DNA of 64,000 bases from Piscinibacter sp. HJYY11. GTDB lineage: Bacteria; Pseudomonadota; Gammaproteobacteria; Burkholderiales; Burkholderiaceae_C. The stretch lies in the NCBI RefSeq assembly GCF_016735515.1, contig NZ_JAERQZ010000001.1, positions 4,638,746 through 4,702,745 of the forward strand, written 5' to 3'. A program made the position numbers and the translations under genes. Shown one piece after another: positions 8,661-16,906 of the stretch. Every line of letters begins with the position of its first letter. The stretch's first letter is position 1. The notes beneath the pieces are model-generated. The model ran no database searches, was not told the origin of the DNA, and was given only the letters and a program-made list of their open reading frames with translations.

Positions 8661-10112
8661 ATGAACACCACCCTCATTTCCTTTGTCGTGCTGTACCTCC
8701 TGGGCACCCTGGCGCTTGGCGTCTGGGCCGGCACCCGCATCAAGAACACCACCGACTTCGCCATTGCCGGCCGCAGCCTGCCGCTGATCATGGTGATCAC
8801 CACCACCTTCGCCACCTGGTTCGGTGCCGAAACGGTGATGGGCATCCCGGCCAAGTTCGTGCAAAGCGGGCTGGGGGCGATCGTCGAAGACCCGTTCGGC
8901 GCCGGCACCTGCCTGATCCTCGTGGGCATCTTCTTCGCGGCCAAGCTCTACAAGCAGAACCTGCTGACCATCGGCGACTTCTACCGCAACCGCTACGGCA
9001 AGGGCATCGAAGTGTTCTGCTCGGTGGCCATCATCCTCAGCTACCTGGGCTGGGTGGCCGCGCAGATCACCGCGCTCGGCCTGGTCTTCACCGTGCTCAC
9101 CAACGGCGCCATGGGCGAGACCGCCGGCATGATCGTCGGCACCCTGGCGGTGCTGATCTACGTGGTGGTGGGCGGCTTTCTTGCCGTCGCCTGGACCGAC
9201 TTCATCCAGATGATCGTGCTGGTGGTCGGCCTGGCCATCATCGCCGTGTTCGCGAGCGACCTGGCCGGTGGCTCCGACAAGGTGCTGGCCGTGGCCAGCC
9301 AGAAGGAGCTGTGGAATTTCCTGCCCCCGCCGACCTTCACCGAAGTGGCGATGTTCATCGGCGCGGGCCTCACCATGATGTTCGGCAGCATCCCGCAGCA
9401 AGACGTCTTCCAGCGCGTGATGTCGGCCAAGGATGCCAACACCGCCCGCAACGGCGCGGTGATCGGCGGCGTGAGCTACATCCTCTTCGCCTTCGTGCCC
9501 ATGTTCATCGTGCTGAGCGCGGTGGTGGTGATGGGCGATGCCGCCCTCGAGATGGCGAAGAACGACTACCAGCGCCTGCTGCCCACCTTCGTGCTGACCC
9601 AGATGCCGCTGATCATGCAGATCATCTTCTTCGGCGCGCTGCTGTCGGCCATCAAGAGCACCTCGTCGGCCACGCTGCTCGCACCCAGCACGAGCTTCGT
9701 CGAGAACATCCTAAAGAACCTGCGCCCTGGCATGACCGACAAGGAGCAACTCTTCGCGATGCGTGCCTCCATCGTCGCCTTTGCCGGCCTCGTGCTGGCG
9801 TATGCGATCGCGATGAAGGGCACGCCGATCTATGACCTGGTGTCGGCGGCCTACCAGGTGACCCTGGTCGGGGCCTTCGTGCCGCTGGTCTTCGGCCTGT
9901 ACTGGAAGCGTGCCACCACCCAGGGCGCGGTGGCCTCGGTCGCGGCCGGCATCGCGGTGTGGATCGCCTTCTTCCCGCAGGTGTCCAACTTCGGCGAGAC
10001 CTTCCCGGGCCAACTGGCTGGTTTGATCGCCGCGGTGGTGGGGATGCTCGTGGGCTCGCTCGCCCCGCAAATCCTGAAGAACCGGCAGGAAGCCCGTCAG
10101 GCTGTGGCTTGA
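8661..10112 (+). CDS. Sodium:solute symporter (SSS family)
   Basis: A 483-residue integral membrane protein with about 13 hydrophobic helices spread over its whole length. The family pattern includes TDFAIAGRSLPLIMVITTTFATWFGAE near the N-terminus (residues 34-56), the conserved helix after it (GIPAKFVQSGLGAIVEDPFG), and KSTSSATLLAPSTSFVENI around residue 335. Members import organic substrates with sodium. The substrate cannot be told from sequence: PutP-like, pantothenate-like and other organic-acid carriers all share these marks. It stands alone between the ubiB terminator and fmdB and has a modest ribosome-binding site (AAGGTCGA). Confidence 0.86.
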   Translation: MNTTLISFVVLYLLGTLALGVWAGTRIKNTTDFAIAGRSLPLIMVITTTFATWFGAETVMGIPAKFVQSGLGAIVEDPFGAGTCLILVGIFFAAKLYKQNLLTIGDFYRNRYGKGIEVFCSVAIILSYLGWVAAQITALGLVFTVLTNGAMGETAGMIVGTLAVLIYVVVGGFLAVAWTDFIQMIVLVVGLAIIAVFASDLAGGSDKVLAVASQKELWNFLPPPTFTEVAMFIGAGLTMMFGSIPQQDVFQRVMSAKDANTARNGAVIGGVSYILFAFVPMFIVLSAVVVMGDAALEMAKNDYQRLLPTFVLTQMPLIMQIIFFGALLSAIKSTSSATLLAPSTSFVENILKNLRPGMTDKEQLFAMRASIVAFAGLVLAYAIAMKGTPIYDLVSAAYQVTLVGAFVPLVFGLYWKRATTQGAVASVAAGIAVWIAFFPQVSNFGETFPGQLAGLIAAVVGMLVGSLAPQILKNRQEARQAVA

Positions 10113-10141
10113 AGCACTGAATCGCGTCCCCACATAGGCTC

Positions 10142-10164
10142 GGCACGCCGCCGCGCGGCGTGCC
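10142..10164. other. Perfect 10-bp inverted repeat upstream of fmdB
   Basis: GGCACGCCGC and its exact reverse complement are separated by three bases. There is no T run, so it is a weak terminator candidate for the symporter gene. Its right arm and loop cover the place where the -35 box of the TATAAT promoter at 10170-10175 should be, so it could equally be an operator. Confidence 0.5.
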
Positions 10165-10169
10165 CCACC

Positions 10170-10175
10170 TATAAT
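10170..10175 (+). promoter_or_regulatory. -10 hexamer TATAAT of the fmdB-DUF502-aspS block
   Basis: A perfect consensus -10 box 27 bases before the fmdB ATG. The -35 region lies in the 10142-10164 hairpin and does not match TTGACA, which suggests an activator or a regulated promoter. Confidence 0.55.
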
Positions 10176-10202
10176 TTCGCGTTTCGAATCAAGGGTTTAG
10201 CC

Positions 10203-10517
10203 ATGCCCATCTACGCCTATCGGTGTGACGCCTGCGGCCACGCCAAGGACGTTCTCCAGAAGGTCTCCGACCCCGTTCTCACCGACTGCCCCGCCTGCGG
10301 TGCGCCCGCCTTCAAGAAGCAGGTGACCGCTGCCGGTTTCCAGCTCAAGGGTTCGGGCTGGTACGTGACCGACTTCCGTGGCGGCAACAACGCCGGCACC
10401 AGCCCACCTGCGGCCGGCGGCGACGCCAAGCCGGCCGCCGACGCCCCCAAGGCCGATGCAGCGCCGGCCGCGCCGGCTCCGGCGCCCGCCTCCAGCTCCT
10501 CCAGCGACACGCCCTGA
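10203..10517 (+). CDS. FmdB family zinc-ribbon protein
   Basis: A 104-residue protein whose first 55 residues form the FmdB zinc ribbon: MPIYAYRCDACGH with cysteines 8 and 11, then CPACG with cysteines 29 and 32, and the family ending GFQLKGSGWYVTDF. The rest (from about residue 63) is a low-complexity Ala/Pro-rich tail ending in serines, typical of the Burkholderiales version. The founder was named a putative regulator of methylamine/formamide genes, but the molecular role of the family is not settled. It leads the conserved fmdB-DUF502-aspS cluster. Confidence 0.9.
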   Translation: MPIYAYRCDACGHAKDVLQKVSDPVLTDCPACGAPAFKKQVTAAGFQLKGSGWYVTDFRGGNNAGTSPPAAGGDAKPAADAPKADAAPAAPAPAPASSSSSDTP

Positions 10518-10545
10518 CGCTTCTGCTACCCCCTCAAGGAACCAT

Positions 10546-11199
10546 GTGAAGAAATACCTGATCGCGGGCCTGCTGGTCTGGCTGCCACTGGCCATCACGA
10601 TCTGGGTCCTGCATTCGGTGCTGGGCCTGCTCGACGATGTGTTCGGCAGCCTCATCACCGGCACGCAGGCGGTGCTGCCGGCGGCGGCGCACGAGTCGCT
10701 CGAATCGCTGCGCCGGATCCCCGGTCTCGGCGTGGTGGTAATGGTGGGCGGCTTGCTCCTGACCGGCGTCTTCGCGGCCAACATCTTCGGCCAGTGGGCG
10801 CTCACGCAAGCCAACCAGCTGCTGATCAAGATCCCGATCGTCAAGTCGATCTACAGCTCGGTGAAGCAGGTGTCGGACACCCTGTTCTCCAGCAGCGGCA
10901 ACGCCTTCCGCGAAGCGGTGCTGGTGCAGTACCCGCGCCAGGGTTCGTGGACCATCGCCTTCGTCACCGGCAAGCCGGGCGGCGAGGCGGCCATCCACCT
11001 GTCGGGCGACTACCTCAGCCTGTACGTGCCGACCACGCCGAACCCGACGTCCGGCTTCTTTCTCATGGTCCCGCGCACGGACGTGATCGCACTCGGCATG
11101 AGCGTCGACGAAGCGCTCAAGTACGTCATTTCCATGGGCGTGGTGGCGCCGCCGCTGCCGGTACCCATGCCCGAGCCGGCGCGAAATCTGCCGGGCTGA
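10546..11199 (+). CDS. DUF502 family inner-membrane protein
   Basis: A 217-residue protein with two N-terminal transmembrane helices (KKYLIAGLLVWLPLAITIWVL, and a second around residues 63-85) and a soluble C-terminal domain. It carries the DUF502 stretches IPIVKSIYSSVKQVSDTLF and VPTTPNPTSGFFLMVP. The frame is open further upstream inside fmdB. I chose the GTG at 10546 because AAGGA (10536-10540) lies five bases before it and the protein then begins at the first helix. Function unknown. The family sits beside aspS in many betaproteobacteria and resembles plant COV1-like membrane proteins. Confidence 0.87.
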   Translation: MKKYLIAGLLVWLPLAITIWVLHSVLGLLDDVFGSLITGTQAVLPAAAHESLESLRRIPGLGVVVMVGGLLLTGVFAANIFGQWALTQANQLLIKIPIVKSIYSSVKQVSDTLFSSSGNAFREAVLVQYPRQGSWTIAFVTGKPGGEAAIHLSGDYLSLYVPTTPNPTSGFFLMVPRTDVIALGMSVDEALKYVISMGVVAPPLPVPMPEPARNLPG

Positions 11200-11294
11200 C
11201 CGGCCCGGCTCCCGGTTAGCCCATTCGCACCTAGCGCCTACACCGTTGCGCGCCCCACCGGGCGTCGCACAATTCCCTTTTTCGGAGCAAGAAC

Positions 11295-13091
11295 ATGAGA
11301 ACAACCTACTGCGGCCTGGTCAGCGAAGCGCTCCTCGGCCAGACCGTGACCCTGATGGGCTGGGCCCACCGCCGCCGCGACCATGGCGGCGTGATCTTCA
11401 TCGACCTGCGCGACCGCGAAGGCCTGGTCCAGATCGTCTGCGACCCCGACCGTGCCGAGACCTTCAAGGTCGCCGAGGGCGTGCGCAACGAGTTCTGCCT
11501 CAAGATGGTCGGCAAGGTGCGCCCGCGCCCGGCCGGCACCGAGAACGCCAACCTCACGAGCGGCAAGGTCGAGATCCTCTGCCACGAGCTCGAGGTGCTG
11601 AACCCGAGCATCACGCCGCCCTTCCAGCTCGACGACGACAACCTCTCGGAGACCACCCGCCTCACCCACCGCGTGCTCGACCTGCGCCGCCCGGTCATGC
11701 AGAAGAACATGATCCTGCGCTACCGCGTGGCGATGGAGGTGCGCAAGTTCCTCGATGCGAACGGCTTCATCGACATCGAGACGCCGATGCTCACCAAGAG
11801 CACGCCCGAAGGCGCGCGCGACTACCTGGTGCCCAGCCGCGTCAACGAAGGCATGTTCTTCGCGCTGCCGCAGTCGCCCCAGCTCTTCAAGCAGCTGCTG
11901 ATGGTGGCGGGCTTCGACCGCTACTACCAGATCACCAAGTGCTTCCGCGACGAAGACCTGCGCGCCGACCGCCAGCCCGAGTTCACGCAGATCGATATTG
12001 AAACGAGCTTCCTCAACGAGGAAGAGATCCGCGGAATGTTCGAAGGCATGATCCGCTCGGTCTTCCGCAGCACGATCGGTGTCGACCTGCCCGGCTACCC
12101 GGTGATGACGTATGCCGATGCGATGTACCGCTACGGCAGCGACAAGCCCGACCTGCGCGTGAAGCTCGAGTTCACCGAGCTGACCGACGTGATGAAGGAT
12201 GTCGACTTCAAGGTCTTCTCCGGCCCCGCCAACGCGAAGGACGGCCGCGTGGTCGCGCTGCGCGTGCCAGGCGGCGGCGAGATGAGCCGCAGCGAGATCG
12301 ACGCCTACACCGAGTTCGTGAAGATCTACGGCGCCAAGGGCCTGGCCTGGATCAAGGTCAACGATGCCGGCAAGGGCCGCGACGGCCTGCAGTCGCCGAT
12401 CGTGAAGAACCTCCACGACGCGGCCATCGCCGAGATCATCGCGCGCACCGGCGCGCGCAACGGCGACCTGCTCTTCTTCGGTGCCGACAAGGCCAAGGTT
12501 GTGAACGACGCGATCGGCGGCCTGCGCATCAAGGTCGGTCACAGCGAGTTCGGCAAGAAGAATGGCCTCTTCGAGGACAAGTGGGCGCCGCTGTGGGTGG
12601 TCGACTTCCCGATGTTCGAGTACGACGACGAAGCCGAGCGCTGGAACGCGGTGCACCACCCGTTCACCTCGCCGAAGGACGGTCACGAGGACTACATGGA
12701 CACCGACCCGGGCAAGTGCATCGCCAAGGCCTACGACATGGTGCTCAACGGCTGGGAACTCGGCGGCGGCTCGATCCGCATCCACCGCGCCGAAGTGCAG
12801 AGCAAGGTCTTCAACGCGCTCAAGATCGGGCCCGAGGAAGCGCAGCTCAAGTTCGGCTTCCTGCTCGACGCGCTGCAGTACGGCGCCCCGCCGCACGGCG
12901 GCCTCGCGTTCGGCCTCGACCGCCTGGTCACGCTGATGACCAAGGCCGAGTCGATCCGCGACGTGATCGCCTTCCCGAAGACGCAGCGTGCGCAGGACCT
13001 GCTCACGCACGCGCCGAGCCCGGTCGACGAGAAGCAGCTGCGCGAGTTGCACATCCGTCTGCGCAACCCGCAGGTGGTGTCCAACGGCTGA
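11295..13091 (+). CDS. aspS: Aspartyl-tRNA synthetase
   Basis: A 598-residue class IIb synthetase charging tRNA-Asp. It has the N-terminal OB anticodon-binding domain ([26 protein letters not shown], starting near residue 15). Motif 2 reads [20 protein letters not shown], with the usual upstream [12 protein letters not shown]. The bacterial GAD insertion domain occupies roughly residues 290-410. Motif 3 reads [13 protein letters not shown] near residue 540. Length is standard for bacterial AspRS (about 590-600). A GGAGCAAG ribosome-binding site precedes the ATG, and a strong terminator follows the gene. Confidence 0.98.
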   Translation: MRTTYCGLVSEALLGQTVTLMGWAHRRRDHGGVIFIDLRDREGLVQIVCDPDRAETFKVAEGVRNEFCLKMVGKVRPRPAGTENANLTSGKVEILCHELEVLNPSITPPFQLDDDNLSETTRLTHRVLDLRRPVMQKNMILRYRVAMEVRKFLDANGFIDIETPMLTKSTPEGARDYLVPSRVNEGMFFALPQSPQLFKQLLMVAGFDRYYQITKCFRDEDLRADRQPEFTQIDIETSFLNEEEIRGMFEGMIRSVFRSTIGVDLPGYPVMTYADAMYRYGSDKPDLRVKLEFTELTDVMKDVDFKVFSGPANAKDGRVVALRVPGGGEMSRSEIDAYTEFVKIYGAKGLAWIKVNDAGKGRDGLQSPIVKNLHDAAIAEIIARTGARNGDLLFFGADKAKVVNDAIGGLRIKVGHSEFGKKNGLFEDKWAPLWVVDFPMFEYDDEAERWNAVHHPFTSPKDGHEDYMDTDPGKCIAKAYDMVLNGWELGGGSIRIHRAEVQSKVFNALKIGPEEAQLKFGFLLDALQYGAPPHGGLAFGLDRLVTLMTKAESIRDVIAFPKTQRAQDLLTHAPSPVDEKQLRELHIRLRNPQVVSNG

Positions 13092-13119
13092 TCGCCGCCG
13101 GTCATCGCTGGCATCATCG

Positions 13120-13144
13120 AGGGGCAGCGTTCGCTGCCCCTTTT
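13120..13144 (+). terminator. Rho-independent terminator after aspS
   Basis: A nine-base perfect stem (AGGGGCAGC / GCTGCCCCT) with a GTTC loop, continuing into TTTT. It ends only seven bases before the nudB start, so nudB either has its own start site upstream or depends on read-through. Confidence 0.8.
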
Positions 13145-13151
13145 CCATTCC

Positions 13152-13619
13152 ATGAACCCTTCGCGCCCGCCCAAGATTCCTGAGTCGGTGCTGGTCGTCA
13201 TCCACACCGACGACCGGAAAGTGCTGCTGCTCGAACGCGCCGACAAGCCGGGCTTCTGGCAAAGCGTCACCGGCTCGAAGGACCGCCTCGACGAGCCGCT
13301 GACCGAGACCGCCATCCGCGAAGTGGGAGAAGAAACCGGCATCGTGATCGGCTCGCCGCAGGTGCCGCTGGCCAACCTGCGCGACTGGCAGCTCAGCAAC
13401 GTCTACGAGATCTACCCCGTGTGGCGGCATCGCTATGCACCGGGTGTCACACACAACACCGAACATGTGTTCGGCTTGCGCGTGCCCGGTGGAACACCGG
13501 TTGCCCTCGCACCGCGTGAACACCTACGCTACCAGTGGCTCGACTGGCGCGAGGCGGCCGACCAGTGTTTTTCGCCGTCCAATGCCGAGGCCATTCTCCA
13601 GTTGCCCCGATTCCTCTGA
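13152..13619 (+). CDS. nudB: Dihydroneopterin triphosphate diphosphatase (Nudix)
   Basis: A 155-residue Nudix hydrolase that removes pyrophosphate from dihydroneopterin triphosphate in folate synthesis. The Nudix box GSKDRLDEPLTETAIREVGE then ETGI lies near residues 41-64. It differs from the strict Gx5Ex7REUxEExGU pattern by one extra residue before the first glutamate. The C-terminal NTEHVFGLRVP and YQWLDWREA match the NudB subfamily rather than generic MutT. Its position right after aspS is the arrangement known from other proteobacteria. Eight bases separate it from the next gene. Confidence 0.88.
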   Translation: MNPSRPPKIPESVLVVIHTDDRKVLLLERADKPGFWQSVTGSKDRLDEPLTETAIREVGEETGIVIGSPQVPLANLRDWQLSNVYEIYPVWRHRYAPGVTHNTEHVFGLRVPGGTPVALAPREHLRYQWLDWREAADQCFSPSNAEAILQLPRFL

Positions 13620-13627
13620 CGGACCCC

Positions 13628-14413
13628 ATGACACGCGGCGCAAGCTCCACCACGCAGCACCCGAGCCACATCCTGCGGGTGGCCACCTACAACATCCACA
13701 AGGGCGTGCGCGGCATCGGGCCACGCAAGCGGCTGGAGATCCACAACATCGGCCTGGGCATCGAGGCGCTCGATGCCGACCTGGTGTTCCTGCAGGAAGT
13801 GCGCAGCTTCAACAACGCCGAGGCGCGCCGCTTCCCCGACACCCACTTCGGCTGGCCGCGCGTGCCTCAGGCCGACCACCTCGCGCCCGAAGGCTACGAC
13901 GTGGCCTACCGCACCAACGCGTTCACCGCCGATGGCGAGCATGGCAACGCGCTACTGTCGCGCTGGCCGCTCGATGAAGACATCGGCCACCACGACGTGT
14001 CGGACCACCGCTTCGAGCAGCGCGGCCTGCTGCACGTGAAGATCGACTGGCACGGCCACGTCGTGCACGGCATCGTGGCCCACCTCGGGCTCATGCACTC
14101 GAGCCGCGTGCGGCAGGTGGCGCGCATCGCCGCCTTCATCGCCCACCACGTGCCCCAGCACGAGCCGGTGGTGCTGGCCGGCGACTTCAACGACTGGGGC
14201 GAGAAGCTCGACGGCCCCGTGCGCGAGATGGGCCTCGAGCGAGCCGAGCGCGGTACGCCGCAGCGCACCTTCCCGTCGCGCGTGCCCATCTTCTCGCTCG
14301 ACCGCATCTACACCCGCGGCTTCCGCTGCGCGGCGACCTTCGTGCCGCGCGGCAACGTGTGGGCGCGCATGTCCGACCACCTGCCCCTCGTGGCCGACCT
14401 CGAACTGGCTTGA
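13628..14413 (+). CDS. Endonuclease/exonuclease/phosphatase family protein
   Basis: A 261-residue EEP-fold hydrolase. Motifs in order are LRVATYNIHKGVRG (Asn metal site), DLVFLQEVR (catalytic Glu), HLGLMHSSR, LAGDFNDWGEKLD (Asp-x-Asn) and SDHLPLVADLEL (Asp-His pair). It may act on DNA or on phospholipid/inositol-type phosphodiesters. It overlaps the cardiolipin synthase start (TGATG), as in many Burkholderiales where the two are paired, which favours a lipid-linked role. The ATG at 13628 is chosen over the upstream open frame inside nudB. No signal peptide. Confidence 0.88.
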   Translation: MTRGASSTTQHPSHILRVATYNIHKGVRGIGPRKRLEIHNIGLGIEALDADLVFLQEVRSFNNAEARRFPDTHFGWPRVPQADHLAPEGYDVAYRTNAFTADGEHGNALLSRWPLDEDIGHHDVSDHRFEQRGLLHVKIDWHGHVVHGIVAHLGLMHSSRVRQVARIAAFIAHHVPQHEPVVLAGDFNDWGEKLDGPVREMGLERAERGTPQRTFPSRVPIFSLDRIYTRGFRCAATFVPRGNVWARMSDHLPLVADLELA

Positions 14414-15708
14414 TGAGCTCGGCCGCCGACAAGCGCAGCGCCGCGAGAGCGGCCTTGATGCGGGTCATCCACCCCACGGTGTACAGCGGCGGCAACCAGG
14501 CGCGGCTGCTGCGGGGCGGCGATGCGCTCTTTCCCGCCATGGTGCGGGCCGTCGAGCAGGCGCGGCACGAGATCTGGCTCGCGACCTACATCTACGACAA
14601 CGTGGCGAGCGTCACCGCGCTCACGCAGGCCCTGGCCGAAGCGGCGCAACGTGGCGTGCAGGTGAAGCTCGTGGTCGACGGCTTCGGCACGCGCGGCAAG
14701 CTGCCCGAGCTGCGGCGTGCGTTGTGCGACGCGGGGGTGCACCTCACGGTCTTCCGCCCGATGGATCGGTGGTGGTCCTGGCTGCAGCCGAGCCAGCTGC
14801 GCCGCCTGCACCAGAAGATCTGCGTGGTCGACGGCCGGGTCGCCTTCGTCGGCGGCATCAACCTGCTCGACGATTGTTATGACCAGGTGCATGGCTGGAC
14901 CGATCAGCCGCGGCTCGACTTCGCCGTCGAGCTCGCCGGCCCCGTGGTCGCGCCCATCGAACAGGCGGTGAAGGCCTTGTGGACACGCGCCAACGTCGGT
15001 CGCAACTTCGCGAAAGAGGTGGCCGCGCTCGCCCGCAGTGCCGAGCCGGTGGCGCGTGCCCGCCGCCTGCTGCGCCGGCTGCGCATGCCCAAGGGCGCGA
15101 AGGCGGAAGAAGAGGTGGGCGACCTGCCGCCGGTGCGCGCCGCCTTCGTGATGCGCGACAACCTGCGCCAGCGCCGCGCCATCGAGCGCAGCTACATCCA
15201 CGCGATCCGCAAGGCGAAGACACGCGTCGACCTGATCTCGCCGTACTTCTACCCGGGCCGCGCCTTCATGCGCGTGCTCATCAACGCGGCGCGGCGCGGC
15301 GTGCAGGTGCGCCTGCTGCTGCAGGGCAAGGTCGACTACCGCATCGCGGCGGTGGCGGCGCAGGCGCTGTACGACCAGCTGCTGAGCAATGGCGTGAGGG
15401 TGTACGAATACACGCCCGCCTTTCTGCACGCCAAGGTGGGGCTGGTCGATGACGAGTGGGCGACGGTGGGCAGCTCCAACATCGACCCGTTGTCGCTGCT
15501 ACTCAACCTCGAAGCCAACGTCGTGATCCGCGACGCGGCCTTCGTCAACACGCTGGCCGAGGAGTTCGACAACGCGGTGTCGGCCTCGCGTGAGATCGAT
15601 CCGCTGCAGGCGCGGCGTGCCAGTTTGCGGGGCGTGTTGCGACGGGGCTTCGTGGCGTGGGTGGCCCACGTGTACCTGCGGGTGGCCGGCATCACCGGAC
15701 GGTATTGA
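14413..15708 (+). CDS. clsB: Cardiolipin synthase ClsB (phospholipase D superfamily)
   Basis: A 431-residue enzyme with two HKD phospholipase D motifs: HQKICVVDGRVAFVGG in the N-terminal half and HAKVGLVDDEWATVGSSN in the C-terminal half. It lacks the two N-terminal transmembrane helices of ClsA, so it fits the ClsB type, which condenses phosphatidylglycerol or related donors into cardiolipin at the inner membrane. The N-terminal stretch YSGGNQARLLRGGDALFPAM is typical. The start codon shares bases with the stop of the preceding EEP gene, so translation is likely coupled. Confidence 0.92.
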   Translation: MSSAADKRSAARAALMRVIHPTVYSGGNQARLLRGGDALFPAMVRAVEQARHEIWLATYIYDNVASVTALTQALAEAAQRGVQVKLVVDGFGTRGKLPELRRALCDAGVHLTVFRPMDRWWSWLQPSQLRRLHQKICVVDGRVAFVGGINLLDDCYDQVHGWTDQPRLDFAVELAGPVVAPIEQAVKALWTRANVGRNFAKEVAALARSAEPVARARRLLRRLRMPKGAKAEEEVGDLPPVRAAFVMRDNLRQRRAIERSYIHAIRKAKTRVDLISPYFYPGRAFMRVLINAARRGVQVRLLLQGKVDYRIAAVAAQALYDQLLSNGVRVYEYTPAFLHAKVGLVDDEWATVGSSNIDPLSLLLNLEANVVIRDAAFVNTLAEEFDNAVSASREIDPLQARRASLRGVLRRGFVAWVAHVYLRVAGITGRY

Positions 15709-15852
15709 GCCCCCCAGTCGCTGACGCTCCTGCCCCCGAGGGGCGCCCCGCCTGCGGCCGGGAAACCCGTTCCGCGGCGGGCGGCTCGAGGAGGGCGTAG
15801 GCTGCGCCTCGCCCGCCTGCATGGCGGTTCGTTGTTTGCTGCTCAGTGGTCC
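15709..15852. repeat. Burkholderiales-type intergenic GC element
   Basis: The stretch just after clsB contains the CCCCAGTCGCTGACGCTCC / GCCCCCGAGGGGCGC pattern that I recognise as a recurrent intergenic element in Comamonadaceae-like genomes. It includes a five-base stem GCCCC/GGGGC at 15732-15744. A second GC-rich palindromic stretch follows to about 15815. It may act as a terminator, but there is no T run. No gene is seen here. Confidence 0.35.
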
Positions 15853-16896
15853 ATGAACGTCGACCTCATCGTCCAGCGCCCCGAAGGCCTCTACTGCCCG
15901 CCCGGCGACTTCTACATCGACCCCTGGCGGCCGGTGCCGCGGGCCGTCATCACGCATGCGCATGGCGACCATGCGCGCATGGGCAACGGGCACTACCTGG
16001 CGTCGCAGAAGTCCGAGGGTGTGTTGCGCTCGCGCCTGGGCGCCGACATCCACCTGCAGACCCTCGCCTATGGCGAAACGGTCGACCACCACGGCGTGCG
16101 CCTGAGCCTGCACCCGGCCGGCCACGTGCTCGGCTCGGCGCAGGTGCGGCTGGAGCATGGCGGCCAGGTGTGGGTGGCCTCGGGCGACTACTTCGTCTCG
16201 GGGGCGGAGGACCACAACACCACCTGCGAGCCCTTCGAGCCGGTGCGCTGCCACTGCTTCATCACCGAGTCGACCTTCGGCCTGCCGATCTACCGCTGGC
16301 AGCCGCAGCGTGAGGTGTTCGACGACATCAACCGGTGGTGGCAGCGCAATGCCGACGCGGGGCGCGCGAGCCTGCTGATGGGCTACAGCTTCGGCAAGGC
16401 GCAGCGCATCCTGGCCGGGGTGGACGCGTCGATCGGCCCCATCGTCACGCACGGCGCCGTCGACCCTTTGAACGAGGCCTACCGCGCAGCCGGTGTGGCG
16501 CTGCCGGCCACGCACCGCGTCACCGATCTCGACAAGGCCGCGCTGTCGCGTGCGCTCGTCATCGCCCCGCCCTCGGTGCAAGGCTCCGCCTGGGCGCGCC
16601 GCTTCGGCGACGCGAGCGATGCCTTCGCGAGCGGCTGGATGCAGCTGCGCGGCGCACGCCGCCGGCGTGCGGTGGACCGCGGCTTCGTGCTCAGCGACCA
16701 CGCCGACTGGCCGGGCCTGCAGCGGGCCATCCGCGCGACGGGCGCCGAGCGCGTCATCGTGACGCACGGCTACGAGGCGATCATGGTCCGCTGGCTGCAG
16801 GAGCAGGGCTTGCAGGCCGAGGCCTTCGAGACCGAATACGACGACGAGCGCGTCGCCGCGGAGAAGCCCGCGGGCGATGTCGAGAGCAACGAATGA
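15853..16896 (+). CDS. Ligase-associated DNA exonuclease (metallo-beta-lactamase/beta-CASP fold)
   Basis: A 347-residue MBL-fold nuclease. It shows the metal-binding HAHGDHAR near residue 36, LHPAGHVLGSAQV, SGDYF, then beta-CASP-region marks YSFGKAQRIL and VLSDHADWPGL, and a terminal histidine in VTHGYEA. This is the exonuclease that accompanies bacterial ATP-dependent DNA ligases, and here it lies ten bases before one. It probably trims DNA ends for repair. The frame extends seven codons further to an ATG at 15832; MNVDLIVQRPEGLY is the usual family beginning. The helicase member of the usual cluster is absent. Confidence 0.88.
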   Translation: MNVDLIVQRPEGLYCPPGDFYIDPWRPVPRAVITHAHGDHARMGNGHYLASQKSEGVLRSRLGADIHLQTLAYGETVDHHGVRLSLHPAGHVLGSAQVRLEHGGQVWVASGDYFVSGAEDHNTTCEPFEPVRCHCFITESTFGLPIYRWQPQREVFDDINRWWQRNADAGRASLLMGYSFGKAQRILAGVDASIGPIVTHGAVDPLNEAYRAAGVALPATHRVTDLDKAALSRALVIAPPSVQGSAWARRFGDASDAFASGWMQLRGARRRRAVDRGFVLSDHADWPGLQRAIRATGAERVIVTHGYEAIMVRWLQEQGLQAEAFETEYDDERVAAEKPAGDVESNE

Positions 16897-16906
16897 AGCG
16901 GCGCGC

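Noticed and set aside
7467..9401. 644-residue minus frame across ubiB and the symporter
   Set aside because: It spans two real genes and their terminator, and its His/Glu/Asp-rich low-complexity reading has no domain.
11238..13523. 761-residue frame opposite aspS
   Set aside because: aspS on the other strand is unmistakable; this frame is compositionally biased with no motif.
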